Shown here one piece after another: positions 40,150 to 41,229 of a stretch of 41,229 bases of DNA. The stretch is from contig JAHYJV010000008.1 of the NCBI GenBank assembly GCA_019428855.1, forward strand, positions 1-41,229, in the 5' to 3' direction. A program made the position numbers and the translations under genes. The first letter of the stretch is position 1. The number at the start of each line of letters is the position of its first letter. Under the pieces are notes generated by a model, which had not been told where the DNA came from, ran no database searches, and saw only the letters and a list, made by a program, of their open reading frames with translations. Origin of the DNA: Patescibacteria group bacterium. Lineage in GTDB: Bacteria > Patescibacteriota > Minisyncoccia > JAHIHE01 > JAGLIN01.

Positions 40150-40257
40150 TAATTTGGCAATTAGAATTTTTAGTAATCTTTTTATTACAACAATTGCCTC
40201 CTCCGTGGTAAAACTTAACCACTTCTTTCCCGTTATATCGTAAACTTTTTTTGTCAT
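40138..40257 (-). CDS. 39-aa small protein between murC and murB
   Basis: The ORF reads MTKKVYDITGKKWLSFTTEE, then AIVVIKRLLKILIAKLNIT. A GAGG lies 8 nt upstream of the ATG and a terminator overlaps the 3' end, so it has all parts of a small gene. Part of the sequence is an amphipathic helix rich in Ile/Leu/Lys. I do not recognise it; a toxin-like or membrane-active peptide is possible but is not shown. The track's 62-aa ORF (40085-40273) covers the same DNA in another frame and looks less protein-like. Confidence 0.5.
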   Translation of the reverse strand: MTKKVYDITGKKWLSFTTEEAIVVIKRLLKILIAKLNIT

Positions 40258-40307
40258 TGATATTACCTCGCATTTATTTTATGCTTAGTATAAATTAATT
40301 TGAAATT

Positions 40308-41229
40308 ATGTCAATTGAAATTCAAAAAAATATCTCACTTTCAAAATATACCTCTTTTAGAATCGGCGGTCTGGCGAAGTTTTTTTGTGTCGTGGAAAAT
40401 ATTGATGAAATTCAAGAGGTTATGGAATATGCAAGAGAAAATAATTTAGCAGTTTTCGTTTTAGGAAGTGGAAGTAATATTCTTATTTCAGATAAGGGGT
40501 TTAATGGACTAGTTATAAAGATACAAGATATAAGATGCGAGATTCAAAATAGTGATAAAATATTTGTCGGTGCTGGGTTACCTTTGGCAAAATTAGTTAG
40601 TGAGTCAGTGAAGAATAATTTTACTGGGCTTGAATGGGCAGCAGGAATTCCTGGAACGGTCGGAGGAGCAATTTGTAATAATGCAGGGGCTCATGGAAAA
40701 TCTATGGAAGATGTTGTAGAAGAAGTGGAGGCTATTGAAATTATCCCTATGGGCAAGTCTTGGCGAGTTGAAAAACTTGCTAAGCAAGAATGTAATTTTA
40801 CATATCGCAACAGCATTTTCAAATCAGATAAAAAATATATCATTTTGAGTGCGGTTTTGAAATTGGTAAAAGAAGGTGAATCTGATAGCAGAAAATTAAT
40901 TGCAGAATATCTTCAAGCCAGAAGAGAAAAACAACCACTGGAATATCCAAGCGTGGGCAGTATTTTTAAAAATCAGAAAATTGAGGATGATGTTCTGAAA
41001 AAAATATTCATTAAATACCCAGAGTTGAAAGAAATAGTAAAAGACAATATAGTTCCCGTGGGATGGTTTGTAGAGGAGCTTGGTTTAAAAGGAAGGAAAA
41101 TAGGTGGAGCAATGATTTCCCAAAAGCATGGAAATTTTATCGTCAACACAGGCAATGCCCAAGCTGAAGATGTTGTGATTTTAATTAGCTTAATTAAGCA
41201 AAAAATTCGAGATCATTTTGGAGTTCAAC
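40308..41229 (+). CDS. murB: UDP-N-acetylenolpyruvoylglucosamine reductase, 3' end outside window
   Basis: The ORF runs off the right edge, so it is absent from the track. The 307 codons seen include YTSFRIGGLAKFF, LGSGSNILISD (FAD binding), GAGLPLAKLV, GLEWAAGIPGTVGGAICNNA, CNFTYRNSIFK, YPSVGSIFKN (catalytic Ser) and GLKGRKIGGAMISQKHGNFI near the end. MurB reduces UDP-GlcNAc-enolpyruvate to UDP-MurNAc with NADPH. Nearly the whole protein is present. The ATG at 40308 is preceded by an A/T-rich leader with no clear Shine-Dalgarno. Its first 15 bases are duplicated at 40082. Confidence 0.94.
   Translation, partial: MSIEIQKNISLSKYTSFRIGGLAKFFCVVENIDEIQEVMEYARENNLAVFVLGSGSNILISDKGFNGLVIKIQDIRCEIQNSDKIFVGAGLPLAKLVSESVKNNFTGLEWAAGIPGTVGGAICNNAGAHGKSMEDVVEEVEAIEIIPMGKSWRVEKLAKQECNFTYRNSIFKSDKKYIILSAVLKLVKEGESDSRKLIAEYLQARREKQPLEYPSVGSIFKNQKIEDDVLKKIFIKYPELKEIVKDNIVPVGWFVEELGLKGRKIGGAMISQKHGNFIVNTGNAQAEDVVILISLIKQKIRDHFGVQ

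Larger units (their letters stand above)
39958..40307. other. 350-bp murC-murB gap containing duplicated pieces
   Basis: The gap holds two related terminator hairpins (39956-39987 and 40117-40149), a copy of the first 15 bases of murB (40082-40096) and a small - strand ORF (40138-40257). Between the two hairpins a second tiny - strand frame ends ...SNITKDK, similar to the NIT ending of that ORF, suggesting a partial duplication. Confidence 0.55.

Noticed and set aside
40085-40273. 62-aa - strand ORF between murC and murB
   Set aside because: A different frame in the same DNA gives a more protein-like 39-aa ORF with a well-placed GAGG and a terminator at its end.
1-41229. CRISPR array, rRNA or tRNA genes
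   Set aside because: No regularly spaced repeats and no cloverleaf or rRNA-like sequence was seen on either strand while reading; a covariance-model scan could still find a divergent RNA.

Overview
The window looks like chromosomal DNA from an uncultivated, AT-rich bacterium, most probably a member of the Patescibacteria (Candidate Phyla Radiation). This rests on gene content and style rather than a marker-gene search. Genes are tightly packed, nearly all on the + strand, and mostly lack an obvious Shine-Dalgarno sequence. There are several small membrane proteins of unknown function, a bacterial Elp3, a membrane-anchored ClpC-like ATPase with an N-terminal zinc finger, and a compact peptidoglycan gene cluster. 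Standard stop codons are used. I saw no rRNA, tRNA or CRISPR array.

Layout. (1) 1-441: decayed 5' part of an ISL3-type transposase with a candidate IS end. (2) 519-6565: housekeeping and surface genes: RmuC, a Nudix hydrolase, a GT-C membrane glycosyltransferase, a family 2 glycosyltransferase, a helical protein, a double zinc-ribbon protein, a SpoU/TrmH rRNA/tRNA methylase and a Trm9/ALKBH8-like methyltransferase. (3) 6566-16838: a defence island built on a type I restriction-modification operon (hsdM-hsdS-hsdR). Extra genes sit inside it: a RhuM-family gene, a DUF3644 stub joined to a second hsdM 3' end (a recombination scar), a Shedu-type (DUF4263) nuclease, and a BRO/DinD-like gene. HsdS carries four in-frame 12-bp repeats in its central linker, the kind of repeat known to change type I specificity. 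(4) 16839-20400: an Elp3-type tRNA-modifying radical SAM/GNAT enzyme on the - strand, divergent from a branched-chain aminotransferase with a well-formed promoter, then RidA and a clear terminator. (5) 20495-26717: a small membrane protein, the ClpC-like ATPase, a secreted or anchored cyclophilin, a group of very small membrane ORFs (one interrupted by an in-frame TGA), and an amino-acid permease. (6) 26799-41229: a cell-wall cluster: VanZ-like, MraY, D-aminoacylase-like, small membrane protein, NlpC/P60, MurD, a fold-type II PLP enzyme, an ATP-grasp ligase, FtsW, MurG, MurC and MurB (cut by the window end). A LysW-like zinc-ribbon protein and other tiny genes lie antisense in the gap after murD.

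How the parts may work together. Elp3 and the Trm9-like methyltransferase could act in sequence on wobble uridine (cm5U to mcm5U); they flank the defence island. The restriction operon looks like a platform that gains and loses defence genes between hsdM and hsdR. The PLP enzyme and ATP-grasp pair inside the mur genes suggests a lineage-specific amino-acid synthesis and ligation step in wall-precursor assembly, but the substrate cannot be read from sequence. All functional statements are by motif recognition only; no database search was possible.
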